Below, one piece after another: positions 55,096 to 64,000 of a stretch of 64,000 bases of DNA. The stretch spans positions 48,292 to 112,291 of the forward strand of contig NZ_JQBX01000005.1 of assembly GCF_001437075.1 (NCBI RefSeq), given 5' to 3'. A model generated the notes under the pieces. It made no database searches, was not told where the DNA came from, and saw nothing but the letters and a program-made list of their open reading frames with translations. The DNA is from Pediococcus stilesii. GTDB lineage: Bacteria; Bacillota; Bacilli; Lactobacillales; Lactobacillaceae. The first letter of the stretch is position 1; every line of letters starts with the position of its first letter. Both the position numbers and the translations under genes were made by a program.

Positions 55096-56856
55096 TTAAT
55101 TTTTTTCTATTTTTACATTTTCTGATCCAAATAATTCAACGGCTTTATCCACAACTGAATTATCCGTTTCTTCGTTTGGTTTTGGTTCCTCTGTCTCATC
55201 AGTGCTTTCTTTTTCACGTTCATTTTTCTCAAAATGATGCGTATTTAAAAATCCAGAACGAACCGTTGGCCACTCTTCCACTGTAACATAAACGACCTTG
55301 AAATCAGAGCCCGTTAATTTTGCTAAATTCTCCTGAAGTTCGCTTCGGAGTGCTTCGTTATCCACCGCTTTTTCAAACAAAAAGTCGTAACTAAACGCGA
55401 CCACTACTCCGTCTTGGCTAGCAGCAACTGGCTTAGATACGTGCATTAAGGCCCGTTGCGTAACTGATAGCATATCCATTAAATCGCGCCAAAGCTCTTG
55501 CATTTCTTGTAAATTGTTCTTGGTTGCATTTTCCAAAATTGGATATATTTTGGTCAAATTAGCTGGCGTTTTAGTCTGCTTGCCTGAGGTAGCTCTTTTT
55601 TGTGGTTTAGCCTTACTACTCGTTGTTTTACCAGCAGGCTGACCGCCACCGTTTTGTTTGAGTTTTTGTATTTCTTTTTTTAATTGATCAATCTCTAAAC
55701 GAAGATGATCAACTTCTTCAGCCTCAGAATCTGGAGCATTACCAACACCTGCCGCCTGGACGGGCTGTGAGTCTGAACGCTGGGATAGCTTAATTGTTAG
55801 TACTTCTAGATAGACATCAGGATGCGTCGTAAATCGCATCTGCTGTTGAATATCATTTAATGTATCTATCATCTGATACAGTTCTACTCCCGTAACCATC
55901 TTCGCTTCTTCAACAAATTGATCCGAAAGGTCATTTAGACTCTGATCGCGAACTAATTCTGGATCTTCTTGATACAACAATATATTGCGTTGAACGGTAA
56001 TTAAATCTTCAATCAACCGTTGGCCATCTTTACCTTCATCCAAAATTTGGTGTAATGTCTCTAACGCCTTAGACGTTTCTCGATTAAAAACTTGCGTTAA
56101 ATACTGGTCCAGCAGTGTTTGATTGACACTTCCCGTTACCAACAGTGCATTATCCAGTGTAACCTCTTCGTCACCAAACGAAATTACTTGATCTAGGATA
56201 CTAAGGGCATCCCGCATTCCACCTTCTGCAGCCTTGGCGATGATTGATAGGGCCTTTGGATCATACTTAATTCCCTTGCTATCCAAAATGAAAACCATTC
56301 GGTCATAGCTTTGGGCCGGAGTAATTCGTTTAAAATCAAAACGTTGAGTTCTTGATATGATTGTTAATGGTATTTTTTGCGGTTCGGTTGTTGCCAAAAT
56401 AAAAATCACATTTGCTGGTGGTTCTTCCAATGTTTTTAATAAAGCGTTGAAAGCCCCCGTTGAAAGCATATGAACTTCATCAATGATATAGACCTTATAG
56501 TCCGCCTCGGTTGGCGCATATTTTGCCTTATCTCGAATATCTCGAATTTCTTCGACGCCATTGTTAGATGCAGCATCAATTTCAATTACATCATTTAACG
56601 TTCCCGCAGTAATCGCCTTACAAGTCACACATTCGTTACACGGCTCACCATCTTTTAGAAAATGGCAATTAACCGCTTTAGCAAAAATTTTAGCTGCGGA
56701 AGTTTTCCCGGTTCCACGCGGTCCGGTAAAAAGATAGGCATGACTGGTTTGCTTTGTCATTAAGGCATTTTTCAACGTCCTTGTAACAACGTCTTGACCA
56801 ACCATGTCATCAAATCTCTGTGGACGCCAAACTCGATACAATGCTTGATAGCTCAT
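55096..56856 (-). CDS. dnaX: DNA polymerase III subunits gamma/tau
   Basis: A 586-residue clamp-loader ATPase. Seen: Walker A GPRGTGKT, zinc site [16 protein letters not shown], Walker B IIDEVHML, and sensor [18 protein letters not shown]. Residues beyond about 370 form the tau tail, Lys-rich and then the C-terminal polymerase-binding part. A slippery run sits at codons 392-394. RBS AGAAAGGA precedes the ATG. SRP RNA is encoded directly upstream, as in other Firmicutes. Confidence 0.97.
   Translation of the reverse strand: MSYQALYRVWRPQRFDDMVGQDVVTRTLKNALMTKQTSHAYLFTGPRGTGKTSAAKIFAKAVNCHFLKDGEPCNECVTCKAITAGTLNDVIEIDAASNNGVEEIRDIRDKAKYAPTEADYKVYIIDEVHMLSTGAFNALLKTLEEPPANVIFILATTEPQKIPLTIISRTQRFDFKRITPAQSYDRMVFILDSKGIKYDPKALSIIAKAAEGGMRDALSILDQVISFGDEEVTLDNALLVTGSVNQTLLDQYLTQVFNRETSKALETLHQILDEGKDGQRLIEDLITVQRNILLYQEDPELVRDQSLNDLSDQFVEEAKMVTGVELYQMIDTLNDIQQQMRFTTHPDVYLEVLTIKLSQRSDSQPVQAAGVGNAPDSEAEEVDHLRLEIDQLKKEIQKLKQNGGGQPAGKTTSSKAKPQKRATSGKQTKTPANLTKIYPILENATKNNLQEMQELWRDLMDMLSVTQRALMHVSKPVAASQDGVVVAFSYDFLFEKAVDNEALRSELQENLAKLTGSDFKVVYVTVEEWPTVRSGFLNTHHFEKNEREKESTDETEEPKPNEETDNSVVDKAVELFGSENVKIEKN
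55675..55681 (-). other. Slippery heptamer in dnaX, possible -1 frameshift site
   Basis: Codons TTA-AAA-AAA-GAA give an in-frame A-AAA-AAA heptamer. A -1 slip would add 15 residues and stop at TAA (55628-55630), giving a protein of about 409 residues, close to the size of gamma. No clear stimulator was found. Confidence 0.4.
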
Positions 56857-56881
56857 TTGATATCCTTTCTAAAATTGTTTT

Positions 56882-56920
56882 TTTAAAGAAAGAACCCTTA
56901 GCCCAATGGACTAAGAGTTC
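56882..56920 (-). terminator. Terminator of the SRP RNA gene
   Basis: GAACTCTTAGTCC pairs with GGCTAAGGGTTC, 4-base loop, and TTTCTTT on the minus strand. Confidence 0.8.
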
Positions 56921-56934
56921 GTTTATTTGCTCAA

Positions 56935-57029
56935 TAACTTAAGGCACAAGCTAGAACAGACTTAGTGCTGCTTCCTTCCGGACCTGACACAATTCGTAAG
57001 CCTAACCTTGCCTCAAGGCCTTACGGCAA
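56935..57029 (-). ncRNA. ffs: Signal recognition particle RNA (small 4.5S type)
   Basis: The conserved SRP core GTCAGGTCCGGAAGGAAGCA with the GGAA tetraloop is on the minus strand. The 5' arm CTTGAGGCA pairs with the 3' arm TGCCTTAAG. It binds Ffh to target proteins to the membrane. Small type, unlike the long RNA with Alu domain in Bacillus. End positions are approximate. Located upstream of dnaX. Confidence 0.93.
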
Positions 57030-57068
57030 TAACTATGATACTAGAATTTCCAAAAAATTTCCACTATT

Positions 57069-57554
57069 TTACTTAGTTTTTTTTCTTCTTTGGCGAATTT
57101 CTTTAAAAAAAGTTTTCATTAGTTGTGCCGCTTGTTCGGATTGAATCCCCTCAACTACTTCAACTTGGTGATTTAGCCTTGAGTCTTCAAGCACGGTATA
57201 CAAGCTCCTGACTGCACCGGCCTTCGGATCTCGTGCTCCAAAAAAAACTGCTGGTAGTTGTGAATTAATGATTGTTCCACTACACATTAAACAAGGCTCG
57301 ATCGTTACAAATAATTGACAATCCCATAGCCGCCAACTATTCAAGAATGCACAAGCCTCTGTTATCGCTAAAACTTCCGCATGCGTCGTTGCATCCTGTG
57401 AATGTTCTCTTAAGTTATGACCTCTGCCAATGATTTGACCATCATGAACAACCACCGCACCAATTGGTACCTCATCAATCATTTTAGCAAACTCTGCTTC
57501 TTTAATGGCTTCATTCATGTAAAACGTGATTTCTTCTTCAGTTAATTTATTCAT
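57069..57554 (-). CDS. tadA: tRNA adenosine(34) deaminase TadA
   Basis: A 161-residue zinc deaminase that makes inosine at wobble position 34 of tRNA-Arg. Seen: H58-A-E60 (THAEVLAI) and PC88-x-x-C91 (EPCLMCSG), the zinc and catalytic residues. The ATG at 57554 lies inside the end of the upstream methyltransferase gene, so coupling is likely. An in-frame GTG at 57560 is also possible. Confidence 0.95.
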   Translation of the reverse strand: MNKLTEEEITFYMNEAIKEAEFAKMIDEVPIGAVVVHDGQIIGRGHNLREHSQDATTHAEVLAITEACAFLNSWRLWDCQLFVTIEPCLMCSGTIINSQLPAVFFGARDPKAGAVRSLYTVLEDSRLNHQVEVVEGIQSEQAAQLMKTFFKEIRQRRKKTK

Positions 57555-58152
57555 GTTCACTTCTTAAAATATAATATCCCTTATTCTTTTTTAAAACTTC
57601 AACGTTGCCAAACGTACTTTCCATTAATTTTTTGGCAGATGGTGCACCCTGTTTCTTTTGCAAAACAATCACAAGTTGTCCACCGGGAACTAGATGTTGT
57701 CTAGCTTCAGAAATAATTGTATCGACAACAGTTTTTCCCGCTCGAACGGGCGGATTAGAAACAATCGTTGTAAAATTAGTACTTTCAACGTTGATGTAAG
57801 CGTCCGATTTATAAATTGTAGTTTGCCGGTCAACACCGTTAGCTTGTGCATTTCTCTTCGCCAATTCCAAAGCGCGTTCGTTAACATCCGTCATTTCAAC
57901 TTGAAGATTACTAAACTTTTTGGCAAGTGCAATTCCAATTGGACCATATCCGCATCCCACATCCAAAATTCGTTCATCTTTTTGACTAATTTGTAGTGCC
58001 TCAAGTAACGTTCTGGTTCCAAAATCAATCGTATTTTTAGAAAAAACACCACGATCCGATATAAAATTTAATTCATGCCCCAAAAGCTGATAGCTCCAAT
58101 GCTTCTCGGCGTGTTCCGCGTTCGGATTTTCAGTAAAATAATAATCTGTCAT
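57547..58152 (-). CDS. RsmC-like class I SAM methyltransferase
   Basis: A 201-residue protein with the SAM motif DVGCGYGPIGIALAKKF and the NPP motif (SNPPVRAGKTV) used by N-methylating enzymes such as RsmC/RlmG. A 16S rRNA guanine methyltransferase is the usual assignment for this YbxB-type family. The ATG at 58152 has GGAGG at 8 bases. Coupled with tadA. Confidence 0.88.
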   Translation of the reverse strand: MTDYYFTENPNAEHAEKHWSYQLLGHELNFISDRGVFSKNTIDFGTRTLLEALQISQKDERILDVGCGYGPIGIALAKKFSNLQVEMTDVNERALELAKRNAQANGVDRQTTIYKSDAYINVESTNFTTIVSNPPVRAGKTVVDTIISEARQHLVPGGQLVIVLQKKQGAPSAKKLMESTFGNVEVLKKNKGYYILRSEHE

Positions 58153-58241
58153 TGAAAAGTCCTCCATTCTCTATTAATATGATAGCGTATTGTAAATTCA
58201 GTTACCATCTAATTTAACAAGTAAATTACTTACCGGTTATA

Positions 58242-58287
58242 GCACAATATATAGTGGACTAAGCTAATCGCGAACTATATATTGTGC
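58242..58287. promoter_or_regulatory. Pair of NrdR boxes upstream of nrdH
   Basis: GCACAATATATAGTGG (58242-58257) and GAACTATATATTGTGC (58272-58287) match the NrdR consensus (CWATATATWG core). Their starts are 30 bp apart, the usual about three helical turns. Together they also form a long inverted repeat. Located just upstream of the -35. Confidence 0.88.
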
Positions 58288-58295
58288 TTTTTTAG

Positions 58296-58323
58296 TTGAA
58301 TTTGGCATGATTTGTTGTATACT
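58296..58323 (+). promoter_or_regulatory. nrdHEF promoter
   Basis: TTGAAT (58296-58301), 16 bases, TATACT (58318-58323). Confidence 0.75.
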
Positions 58324-58357
58324 TAGAACCAAGATCAAGAAATAAGGGGGATCATTT

Positions 58358-58588
58358 ATGAAGACTGTAGTCGTATATACCAAAAACAATTGTATGCAAT
58401 GTAAAATGACAAAGCGTTTCCTTTCCGAAAACGGAGTTAACTTTGAGGAACGTAATATCAATGTTAATCCAGAATATATTGATTATTTAAAAAATAAAGG
58501 TTTTCAAGCCGTACCTGTTGTTGAATTTTCTGAAGAAAACGCCGTTGCTGGCTTTAGACCTGATTTATTAAAAAAATTAGCGATCTAG
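58358..58588 (+). CDS. nrdH: Glutaredoxin-like NrdH
   Basis: A 76-residue redoxin with active site C12-MQ-C15 (NNCMQCKMTKRF) and the C-terminal segment FRPDLLKKL. It is a thioredoxin-type reductant for the class Ib ribonucleotide reductase encoded downstream. RBS AAGGGGG precedes the ATG. Confidence 0.95.
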   Translation: MKTVVVYTKNNCMQCKMTKRFLSENGVNFEERNINVNPEYIDYLKNKGFQAVPVVEFSEENAVAGFRPDLLKKLAI

Positions 58589-58616
58589 TTCATGCTCAAC
58601 GCTAATTCATCGTCTG

Positions 58617-58660
58617 GAACGTTCTATTTTACGATTTTAAGAGAACGTTCTTTTATTTTT
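58617..58660 (+). terminator. Hairpin between nrdH and nrdE
   Basis: GAACGTTCT and AGAACGTTC pair across a 16-base loop and are followed by TTTTATTTTT. It may partly end the nrdH transcript or process it, giving different levels of NrdH and NrdEF. Confidence 0.65.
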
Positions 58661-58687
58661 GATTAATGAAAGGAAAGGATTCAAATT

Positions 58688-60853
58688 ATGACCCTAAAAG
58701 ACCTAAAAGATGTTACTTACTATGATTTAAATAACGAAATTAATATCCCTGTTAACAACCAAATCCCGTTAAATAAGGATCACGATGCCCTTGCCGCATT
58801 TTTGGCTGAAAACGTCAACGCCAATACGATGAAGTTTGATTCATTACGTGATCGTTTTGATTATTTAATTAAGGAAGATTACATTGAATCCGCACTGATT
58901 GATAACTATTCATTCGAATTTATCGAAAAACTTTACGATTACTTAAAATCACAAAACTTTCATTTTAAATCATTTATGGCCGCATATAAATTTTATGCTC
59001 AATACGCCTTAAAGACGAACAATAATGAATATTACTTAGAAAACTTTATTGACCGCGTAGCAATGAACGCCTTATACTTTGCCGATGGTGATGAAGATCT
59101 AGCAATGAATATTGCGGATGAAATTATTCATCAACGTTATCAACCCGCAACGCCTAGCTTTTTAAACGCAGGGAGAAAACATCGTGGCGAATTAGTTTCG
59201 TGTTTTCTAATTCAAGCAAATGATGATATGAATTCAATCGGTCGAACAATTAACTCCGCTCTGCAACTTTCAAAGCTTGGTGGTGGCGTTGGTATTAACC
59301 TAACCAACCTACGTGAAGCCGGTGCCCCAATCAAAGGAATCGAAGGCGCTGCTAGTGGCGTTGTTCCGGTAATGAAATTGCTAGAGGATAGTTTTTCATA
59401 CGCTAATCAACTTGGCCAACGTCAAGGAGCCGGTGTTGTTTACTTAAACATCTTCCATCCTGATATTATTTCGTTTTTATCTGCCAAGAAAGAAAACGCA
59501 GATGAAAAAATCCGAGTAAAAACTCTTTCACTTGGAGTCGTAGTTCCGGACAAATTCTACGATCTAATCAAGCATGACGATGACATGTTCCTATTTAGTC
59601 CTTACAGCGTTGAAAAGGTTTATGGAAAACCATTTGCTTACGTTGATATTACTAAAGAATACGACAACATGGTCAATAACCCTGAAATTAAGAAGTTTAA
59701 GGTTAAAGCCCGAAATATTGAAAACGAAATTTCAAAGCTTCAACAAGAATCCGGCTATCCTTACGTTGTTAACGTTGACACAGCTAACCGCGATAATCCA
59801 ATTTATGGAAAAATCGTTATGAGTAATCTTTGCTCCGAAATTATGCAGGTCCAAACACCTTCTGTAATTGACAACAAGCAAAATTACACTAAGTTAGGAA
59901 CCGATATTAGTTGTAACCTCGGCTCAACTAACATTGTTAACATGATGCAGACCCCTAACTTTGGTAAATCCGTCGAGACAATGGTTAAAGCACTTACTTT
60001 TGTGACCGATCATTCAGATATTGATGTTGTTCCTTCAATTCAAAACGGAAATGCTCTTGCGCACACAATTGGTTTAGGGGCAATGGGGCTTCATGGTTAC
60101 CTTGCTAAGAATCACCTCTACTATGGTGAACCTGATTCAATTGAGTTCACTAGCGTTTACTTTATGTTATTAAACTACTGGACACTTAAAGCTTCTAATG
60201 CAATTGCCAAAGAACGTCAACAAGTTTTCCACAACTTTGATAAAAGTAAATATGCGGATGGTTCGTATTTTGATAAATATCTTGAAAAAGACTTCGGACC
60301 TCAATCGGATCGCGTAAAAGAATTATTCGCAGGAATTGACATTCCAGATATTGACGACTGGAAAGCACTCAAAGCCGATATCATGGCCGATGGACTCTAT
60401 CATCAAAACCGAATGGCGGTCGCACCAACCGGATCAATTTCTTACATTAACGATGCTACTGCTAGCCTTCAACCAATTGTTAATCGCGTTGAGGAACGTC
60501 AAGAAAAGAAAATTGGAAAAATTTACTTCCCAGCTCCATATTTATCGAACGATACGTTAAAATACTATCAGTCAGCTTATGACATTGATATGCGAAAAGT
60601 GGTTGATATTTACGCGGCCGCCCAACAGCACGTCGACCAAGGAATGAGTATGACCTTCTTCATGCGTTCAACAATTCCTGCTGGAATCTATGACTGGAAG
60701 GAAGGAAGAACTGAAAAGATGACAACCCGTGATCTTAACATTCTTCGTAACTATGCTCATCACGAAGGAATTAAATCAATTTACTACATCCGGACCTTTA
60801 CGGATAACGACGGTGAAGTTGGCGTAAATCAATGTGAAAGCTGCTCAATTTAA
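58688..60853 (+). CDS. nrdE: Class Ib ribonucleoside-diphosphate reductase alpha subunit
   Basis: A 721-residue catalytic subunit that reduces NDPs to dNDPs. Seen: ATPSFLNAGRKHRGELVSCFL, SNLCSEIM, SCNLGSTN, GLGAMGLHGYL and the C-terminal redox pair C716-ES-C719 (CESCSI). It lacks an obvious N-terminal ATP cone, as usual for Ib. Needs NrdF; nrdI is not in this cluster. RBS GAAAGGA. Confidence 0.97.
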   Translation: MTLKDLKDVTYYDLNNEINIPVNNQIPLNKDHDALAAFLAENVNANTMKFDSLRDRFDYLIKEDYIESALIDNYSFEFIEKLYDYLKSQNFHFKSFMAAYKFYAQYALKTNNNEYYLENFIDRVAMNALYFADGDEDLAMNIADEIIHQRYQPATPSFLNAGRKHRGELVSCFLIQANDDMNSIGRTINSALQLSKLGGGVGINLTNLREAGAPIKGIEGAASGVVPVMKLLEDSFSYANQLGQRQGAGVVYLNIFHPDIISFLSAKKENADEKIRVKTLSLGVVVPDKFYDLIKHDDDMFLFSPYSVEKVYGKPFAYVDITKEYDNMVNNPEIKKFKVKARNIENEISKLQQESGYPYVVNVDTANRDNPIYGKIVMSNLCSEIMQVQTPSVIDNKQNYTKLGTDISCNLGSTNIVNMMQTPNFGKSVETMVKALTFVTDHSDIDVVPSIQNGNALAHTIGLGAMGLHGYLAKNHLYYGEPDSIEFTSVYFMLLNYWTLKASNAIAKERQQVFHNFDKSKYADGSYFDKYLEKDFGPQSDRVKELFAGIDIPDIDDWKALKADIMADGLYHQNRMAVAPTGSISYINDATASLQPIVNRVEERQEKKIGKIYFPAPYLSNDTLKYYQSAYDIDMRKVVDIYAAAQQHVDQGMSMTFFMRSTIPAGIYDWKEGRTEKMTTRDLNILRNYAHHEGIKSIYYIRTFTDNDGEVGVNQCESCSI

Positions 60854-60870
60854 CGGACGGAGGATTTTTA

Positions 60871-61824
60871 ATGGAAAACTATAACGCAATTAACTGGAAC
60901 GCTGTTTCAGATCAGATTGACAAAGCAACCTGGGAAAAGCTTACCGAACAATTTTGGTTGGACACTCGAATTCCGATTTCAAATGATCTTAGTGACTGGC
61001 GTGAACTGGATGAAGACCATAAGTGGGTTGTCGGCCACGTATTCGGTGGTTTAACTTTACTTGATACTCTTCAATCACAAGATGGAATGGCTGCTCTTAG
61101 ACGTGATATTCGGACCCCTCATGAGACGGCTGTATTAAACAACATCCAATTTATGGAATCTGTTCATGCTAAGAGTTATTCGTCAATTTTCGAAACTCTA
61201 AACACCCCTTCTGAAATTGACGAAATCTTTGATTGGAGTGACTCAGAAGAATTTCTCCAAAATAAAACCAAACGCATTTATCAGTTGTATCACGACGATG
61301 AACATCCATTAAAGAAAAAGATTTCTAGTGTATTTCTTGAAACTTTCTTATTCTATTCTGGATTCTTCACTCCGTTATATTATTTAGGCCATAATAAATT
61401 AAACAACGTTGCTGAAATTATCAAATTAATTCTACGTGATGAATCAGTTCACGGAACTTATATTGGATACAAGTTCCAACTAGGTTTAAAAGAACTTGGT
61501 GACAATGAACAACAGGACATCAAGGATTGGATGTACAACTTCCTGTATGACTTATATGACAACGAAGAAAAATATGTACACACGCTTTACGATGATATTG
61601 GTTGGACAGACGAAGTATTAACGTTCACACGTTATAACGCTAATAAAGCCTTGATGAATCTAGGTCAAGATCCTCTGTTCCCCGATACAGAAGCTGATGT
61701 TAATCCAATTGTTATGAATGGTATCTCAACTGGAACATCAAATCATGACTTCTTCTCACAAGTTGGTAACGGCTACCGCCTTGGTAACGTTGAAACAATG
61801 AGTGATGACGACTACAAGATTTAA
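60871..61824 (+). CDS. nrdF: Class Ib ribonucleoside-diphosphate reductase beta subunit
   Basis: A 317-residue diiron/dimanganese subunit that holds the tyrosyl radical. Seen: the helix-bundle metal-binding segments NIQFMESVHAKSYSSIFETL and LILRDESVHGTYIGYKFQ, with likely Glu and His ligands. Assembly needs NrdI, which lies elsewhere. GACGGAGGA lies before the ATG, 18 bases after nrdE. Confidence 0.97.
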   Translation: MENYNAINWNAVSDQIDKATWEKLTEQFWLDTRIPISNDLSDWRELDEDHKWVVGHVFGGLTLLDTLQSQDGMAALRRDIRTPHETAVLNNIQFMESVHAKSYSSIFETLNTPSEIDEIFDWSDSEEFLQNKTKRIYQLYHDDEHPLKKKISSVFLETFLFYSGFFTPLYYLGHNKLNNVAEIIKLILRDESVHGTYIGYKFQLGLKELGDNEQQDIKDWMYNFLYDLYDNEEKYVHTLYDDIGWTDEVLTFTRYNANKALMNLGQDPLFPDTEADVNPIVMNGISTGTSNHDFFSQVGNGYRLGNVETMSDDDYKI

Positions 61825-61849
61825 ATATTATCAATACTGATAAATAAAA

Positions 61850-61915
61850 TAATTCCCCTGTCATTAACAGATGAAAAATCGAAATTCATTTGTTAACGAC
61901 AGGGGGATTTTTTTA
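61850..61915 (+). terminator. Terminator of nrdHEF
   Basis: ATTCCCCTGTC pairs with GACAGGGGGAT, with further pairing of GTTAA-type inner segments, followed by seven T. Confidence 0.88.
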
Positions 61916-62070
61916 TGTCTAAAAACTAGTATTTGTAAAAAATTTTAGTTTATTGAAGTACCCAAAAGTTAAAATACTTAATTTTGCGTTAATTATTTTG
62001 TCGACTTGAAGGGACCAAGTCTGTGCACGGATTTTAACATCAATTTCTGTTTTTTATTTTGCACCTAAAT
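61916..62070. other. Convergent intergenic region
   Basis: A/T-rich 155 bases between the nrd terminator and the ABC permease stop. I see no gene, no clear hairpin for the minus-strand unit and no RNA motif. Confidence 0.5.
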
Positions 62071-62937
62071 TTATTCTTTTTCGACAGCAGCGTTACGGCT
62101 ATATCTCATTAATCCTAAAGAAAGAAACAAAAATAAAACAAAAAATAATATCAATATTAAAATGATTTGTTCATTTGATAACGATTTCCCTATGTAAATG
62201 CGAATTCCTAATTCCTTTTCTAGAATACTTCTCTGTCCTAGAGCATCTCCCGTAAATTTTTGATTCATTGTTTTTTCTAATAAAATTTGACGAAATAATG
62301 CTGCATTGTAGGGCGCGGGCGTTAATTTCATTAAGGTTTGTGCAGAAACTGGTACCGCACCAATAGGCAAATATACTCCTGCAAAAAATCCCGAAGCGGT
62401 ACCAATAATCGTTCCAAGTCGACCAAGAGTATCTATTTTCTTGACAAGGCTAAGACATAACAAATTAAAAGCGGTCCAAACCAAACTACTTAGGCAAATT
62501 ACAATTAATATTTTACCAAGTAGAAACCATGGCATTATTAATTGATCAACTATTGCAAAATATCCATACATAACGCTTAACATGGCTAATTGCATCACTA
62601 TACCTATTATAAATGCACTAAGTAAGTATCCTAACTGTAATTTCCAAAATTCAAGCTCGGTCATTAAAAAATCTGCTAACTGTCCACGTTCCCGATCTAT
62701 AATCATCTGACTCAGAGCATTTTGCGTAGTAGTAATGGCTGTAACCGTTAATGTTCCGCCAGTCAACCAAGGATCTAAGATGTCAGTTTCTTTTCCAAAG
62801 GGTAATCCATTGGTTATTTGTGATTTAAGAAAAATTATATATAAGATGAATGCAATCAGTGCGCCTAATAACGAAAACACAACATTACTTTTACTGACAA
62901 AAAATAGCATCAAATTTCTTTTTACAAATTTATTCAT
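62071..62937 (-). CDS. ABC-2 type exporter permease
   Basis: A 288-residue membrane protein with about six spans and a loop of roughly 60 residues after the first. Seen: an ABC-2 layout with QNALSQMIIDRERGQLADFLMTELEFWKLQLGYLLSA. It pairs with the ATPase encoded one base upstream. Substrate unknown; lipid, antibiotic or peptide export are all possible. Confidence 0.85.
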   Translation of the reverse strand: MNKFVKRNLMLFFVSKSNVVFSLLGALIAFILYIIFLKSQITNGLPFGKETDILDPWLTGGTLTVTAITTTQNALSQMIIDRERGQLADFLMTELEFWKLQLGYLLSAFIIGIVMQLAMLSVMYGYFAIVDQLIMPWFLLGKILIVICLSSLVWTAFNLLCLSLVKKIDTLGRLGTIIGTASGFFAGVYLPIGAVPVSAQTLMKLTPAPYNAALFRQILLEKTMNQKFTGDALGQRSILEKELGIRIYIGKSLSNEQIILILILFFVLFLFLSLGLMRYSRNAAVEKE

Positions 62938-62938
62938 A

Positions 62939-63832
62939 TCATCGAATATCCTTTCCAGTCAGCGTTAGAAAAATTGTATTCATATCATCTTTTTCGCATT
63001 CAAAGTCTTCAATGTAACGGCGATAAGTACTTAAAAAATTTATCACCTCTTGAGTACTATCTATTTGAATAATAACGTGATTGTACTCTTCACTTATCGA
63101 AAGGTAAGTATCCTTAACTTCTTCAACTAATTTACTAGCCTCATTCGTTGTAATTGTTAACCTATACTTAGCATATTTTTTTCTTAGTTCCTCCATTGAG
63201 TCTTTTACAATAATTCGTCCATGATCCATGACGAAAACAAAATCTGCTTGTTCGGTTTCCTCCAAGTAATGGGTTGTTAAAATAACTGTCATTCCAGTAA
63301 CTTCCCTAATTTCATGGATGACTTTCCAGATAACTTTTCTTGTTTGAATATCTAATCCTGTGGAAGGTTCATCCAACACTAGAATTTGAGGCTTATGTAT
63401 TAGGGCCCTAACAATATCTACCCTTCTTCTTTGTCCGCCCGAAAGTAATCCGTATTTTTGCTTTAAAATTGGACGTAGACTAAACCAATCCAATAGTTTA
63501 TTCAGCCATGCATTTGACTTAAGCGAATACATACCCGTTCGAATTTTTAAATTTTGTTCAACGGTTAAATCTGAATCCAAAACGCTATTTTGAAAAACGA
63601 CACCAAACTTTTTGCGATATTCGTATGTCCCAACCTTTTGCCCATCTAGTTGGATTGTTCCTTCAGTTGGCTGAATTAAGCCTGTTAGCATATTAATAAT
63701 TGTCGTCTTCCCAGATCCGTTGGGCCCTAGTAACGCAATAAATTGACCTTCCAAAATGCTCATATCCACATTTTTTACAGCAGTCAATGTTTTATATTTT
63801 TTAGTCAAACCGCTTACAACTAAACTACCCAT
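62939..63832 (-). CDS. ABC exporter ATPase (DrrA-like)
   Basis: A 297-residue ATPase with Walker A GPNGSGKT (36-43), signature LSGGQRRRVD, Walker B ILVLDEPSTGLD and a C-terminal 80-residue domain of the DrrA/NodI branch. It powers the permease next to it. RBS AGGGAGG lies 6-7 bases before the ATG. First gene of a two-gene operon. Confidence 0.88.
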   Translation of the reverse strand: MGSLVVSGLTKKYKTLTAVKNVDMSILEGQFIALLGPNGSGKTTIINMLTGLIQPTEGTIQLDGQKVGTYEYRKKFGVVFQNSVLDSDLTVEQNLKIRTGMYSLKSNAWLNKLLDWFSLRPILKQKYGLLSGGQRRRVDIVRALIHKPQILVLDEPSTGLDIQTRKVIWKVIHEIREVTGMTVILTTHYLEETEQADFVFVMDHGRIIVKDSMEELRKKYAKYRLTITTNEASKLVEEVKDTYLSISEEYNHVIIQIDSTQEVINFLSTYRRYIEDFECEKDDMNTIFLTLTGKDIR

Positions 63833-64000
63833 AACATGCCTCCCTAAATGAAATTATTATATCATTAAAAATAAATGATCATTAAATTAAACTAGCTATT
63901 AATGGCGTTTACTTGTTGAACTCTTTTAAATTAAACCTTTTCAAGCATTTATACACGCAGGATTAACCCCAACAAAAAATGGCTGTACAATATTTGGTGT
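63833..64000. other. Upstream region of the ABC exporter, window end
   Basis: A minus-strand -10 TATAAT lies at 63856-63861, without a strong -35. A perfect palindrome AATGATCATT (63874-63883) lies in the spacer. Nothing recognisable is seen from 63890 to the end. Confidence 0.45.

Overview
This 64 kb window is from a low-GC Gram-positive chromosome, almost certainly Lactobacillaceae. The evidence is family-typical content: a C69 dipeptidase, nrdHEF, a short-type SRP RNA, a T-box asnA, an ECF FolT behind a THF riboswitch, YabA/DarA/HolB in the usual order, and PurR and CIRCE sites. I cannot name the genus. Most genes lie on the minus strand, probably the leading strand here. I see no prophage, insertion sequence, CRISPR array, rRNA or tRNA.

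Layout: 1-1144, end-truncated KimA-type K+ transporter. 1499-3544, CIRCE-controlled groESL. 3593-4381, CPBP membrane protease (+). 4402-9334, branched-chain amino acid ABC operon livJHMGF behind a strong promoter, a 35-codon leader peptide and an intrinsic terminator, which looks like ribosome-mediated attenuation. 9371-10609, split threonine/serine exporter. 10686-15180, csp, CDF zinc exporter, PAP2 phosphatase, an HD hydrolase and RNase Y. 15356-18787, an acidic unknown, an RluA-type pseudouridine synthase, THF riboswitch plus folT (+), a 48-aa basic protein (+) and another unknown. 18970-21956, purine permease with two PurBoxes and pepD (+). 21983-25566, a LacI-family regulator with an ABC-2 exporter, then a frameshifted XRE regulator.

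25702-37214 is a compact purEKCSQLFMNHD operon. With purB and purA elsewhere it makes IMP, AMP and GMP precursors; two PurBoxes precede it, and the purine permease upstream also has PurBoxes. 37320-41953 is a six-gene sugar catabolic operon: an unknown 85-aa protein, a TIM-barrel isomerase/epimerase, a transporter, a PfkB kinase, a hexulose-6-P synthase-like protein and a hexulose-6-P isomerase. A LacI-type operator lies on each side of its promoter. This combination is the best candidate here for an unassigned pathway.

42271-44802 has an unknown protein, an isochorismatase-fold hydrolase and T-box-controlled asnA (+). 44811-48798 has rex, a beta-lactamase-fold protein lacking its catalytic residues, and the tsaD-rimI-tsaB t6A cluster. 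48960-57029 has galE, an acyl-ACP thioesterase, and the rsmI-yabA-holB-darA-tmk and recR-ybaB-dnaX replication/repair block with SRP RNA upstream. 57069-58152 has tadA and an RsmC-like methyltransferase. 58242-61915 is NrdR-boxed nrdHEF (+). 62071-63832 is a second ABC-2 exporter pair.

RNA and DNA-level control is dense: a THF riboswitch, a T-box, a leader-peptide attenuator, CIRCE, PurBoxes, NrdR boxes, LacI-type operators and a possible dnaX frameshift site.
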